Source: Brooklawnia sp963780175 (lineage in GTDB: Bacteria; Actinomycetota; Actinomycetes; Propionibacteriales; Propionibacteriaceae). Taken from it: a stretch of 64,000 bases of DNA. Every line of letters starts with the position of its first letter. Within the stretch, counting starts at the first letter, position 1. Under the pieces are notes generated by a model. The model saw only the letters and a program-made list of their open reading frames with translations. It made no database searches and was not told where the DNA came from. Made by a program: the position numbers and the translations under genes. The stretch is from the NCBI GenBank assembly GCA_963780175.1, contig CAWAAT010000007.1, positions 124,001 to 188,000 of the forward strand, in the 5' to 3' direction. Shown here piece after piece: positions 63,358 to 64,000 of this stretch.

Positions 63358-64000
63358 TTGCCTCCCATCGACCCGGGTTCCGGATCGCTCATGTCAACAT
63401 GCGTCATGGTGGCCGTGGCAGTGGGGTTGACCACGTCCATCAGCGGCTGCGGGTAGAAGCCGAAGACCAACAGCAGGCCGATCAACGGTGCGACCACGAG
63501 CTTCTCGCGCAGGTCCAGGTCAGTGGAGAAATGCTCGGTCACCTGAGCGGTCACGTCTCCGGTGAAGACCCTCTGATAGGCCCACAGCACGTACAGAGCG
63601 GCGAGTACGGTGCCGAGCACCGCGACCACAACCGCGACCATCTGACGCGGCCAGGCGCCAGTCATGATGGTGAACTCGCCGACGAAGTTCGCCGTCCCCG
63701 GCAGCCCCAGCGTGGCCAGACCCGAGATCAGGAAGACGCCGGCCAGCACGGGGGCGACCTTCTCCACGCCACCGAAGTCCGCGATCTCGACCGAACCACG
63801 CCGGTAGAGCAGGAATCCGACGGCCAAGAACATCGCCGCGGAGCTGAAGCCGTGGGCGAGCATGTAGAACATGGAGCCGCTGAGCGAGGCTGACGTGAAG
63901 GCGAAGATGCCCAGCACCATGAAGCCGAAGTGGCTTACCGAGGTGTAGGCGACCAGGCGGAGCAGGTTCGTACTGCCGATAGCCATCAGCGCGCCGTAGG
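63354..64000 (-). CDS. nuoM: NADH-quinone oxidoreductase subunit M (5' end outside window)
   Basis: C-terminal part of NuoM; the frame stays open to base 64000, so the N-terminus lies outside. Visible: LLRLVAYTSVSHFGFMVLGI, HGFSSAAMFLAVGFLLYRRG, GLATLGLPGTANFVGEFTIM with the conserved Glu, and LYVLWAYQRVFTG. It pumps protons in complex I. Its stop overlaps the nuoN GTG. The ATG at 63986 is internal. Confidence 0.96.
   Translation of the reverse strand, partial: YGALMAIGSTNLLRLVAYTSVSHFGFMVLGIFAFTSASLSGSMFYMLAHGFSSAAMFLAVGFLLYRRGSVEIADFGGVEKVAPVLAGVFLISGLATLGLPGTANFVGEFTIMTGAWPRQMVAVVVAVLGTVLAALYVLWAYQRVFTGDVTAQVTEHFSTDLDLREKLVVAPLIGLLLVFGFYPQPLMDVVNPTATATMTHVDMSDPEPGSMGGK

Overview
The window is a high-G+C actinobacterial chromosome segment. 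The order tRNA-Trp–secE–nusG–rplK–rplA, the MaoC-N/MaoC pair between rpmG and murB, an RpfB-type resuscitation factor, PimC- and MptB-like mannosyltransferases and the many leaderless starts all fit Actinomycetota. Propionibacteriales/Propionibacteriaceae is my best guess, from general resemblance only. There are no rRNA genes, CRISPR arrays or intact insertion sequences. Four tRNA genes are present (Trp, Met, Thr, Tyr).

Layout. (1) 1–2.2 kb, plus strand: two tandem DUF348/G5 cell-wall proteins. One ends in an Apf/SLT-like lytic domain and the other in a resuscitation-promoting-factor domain. (2) 2.5–3.6 kb: a PimC-like GT4 glycosyltransferase. (3) 3.8–20.8 kb, minus strand: the S10–spc–alpha ribosomal protein cluster (rpsJ to rplO, then secY-adk-map, then infA-rpmJ-rpsM-rpsK-rpsD-rpoA-rplQ). 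It is broken by a terminator between rplO and secY and by a plus-strand YCII gene between map and infA. (4) 20.8–25.1 kb: an interruption of the usual tuf–rpsJ junction by a decayed stretch (a LuxR-type pseudogene and a membrane-protein remnant), gltX, a CBS-pair protein and a DUF4112 protein. (5) 25.2–37.6 kb: tuf, fusA, rpsG, rpsL, rpoC, rpoB. (6) 37.7–39.5 kb: an XRE–TPR regulator and a divergent 63-residue exported peptide, placed between rpoB and rplL. (7) 39.5–43.9 kb: rplL, rplJ, rplA, rplK, nusG, secE, tRNA-Trp. (8) 44–49 kb: an aminotransferase, murB, two MaoC-fold proteins, rpmG, tRNAs and a divergent PsuG homologue. (9) 49–61 kb: YajQ, an AarF/UbiB kinase, an S4 protein, xth, a hydroxyisobutyryl-CoA hydrolase-like protein, an MptB-like mannosyltransferase, korAB and an M13 peptidase. 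(10) 60.8–64 kb: a polyprenyl diphosphate synthase, nuoN and a partial nuoM.

How it works together. Most of the window is transcription and translation machinery. Genes are packed with GTGA, ATGA or TGATG stop/start overlaps that suggest translational coupling. Intrinsic terminators divide the block into units, and -35/-10 promoters are readable upstream of infA, rpsL, rpoB, rplJ and the exported peptide gene. The last third holds central metabolism: 2-oxoacid:ferredoxin oxidoreductase, NADH dehydrogenase and menaquinone side-chain synthesis. About ten non-ribosomal genes have a TANNNT-like -10 element only 6–8 bases before the start codon, which indicates leaderless transcripts and was used to choose starts.

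Most notable. The XRE–TPR regulator with its divergent exported peptide, repeated GTCAAG motifs over a strong promoter and a dedicated terminator looks like a peptide-signalling module inserted in the rplJL–rpoBC cluster. The PsuG homologue has Arg where the family has its two conserved active-site Lys. The MptB-like gene may have a tiny leaderless upstream ORF coupled to it.
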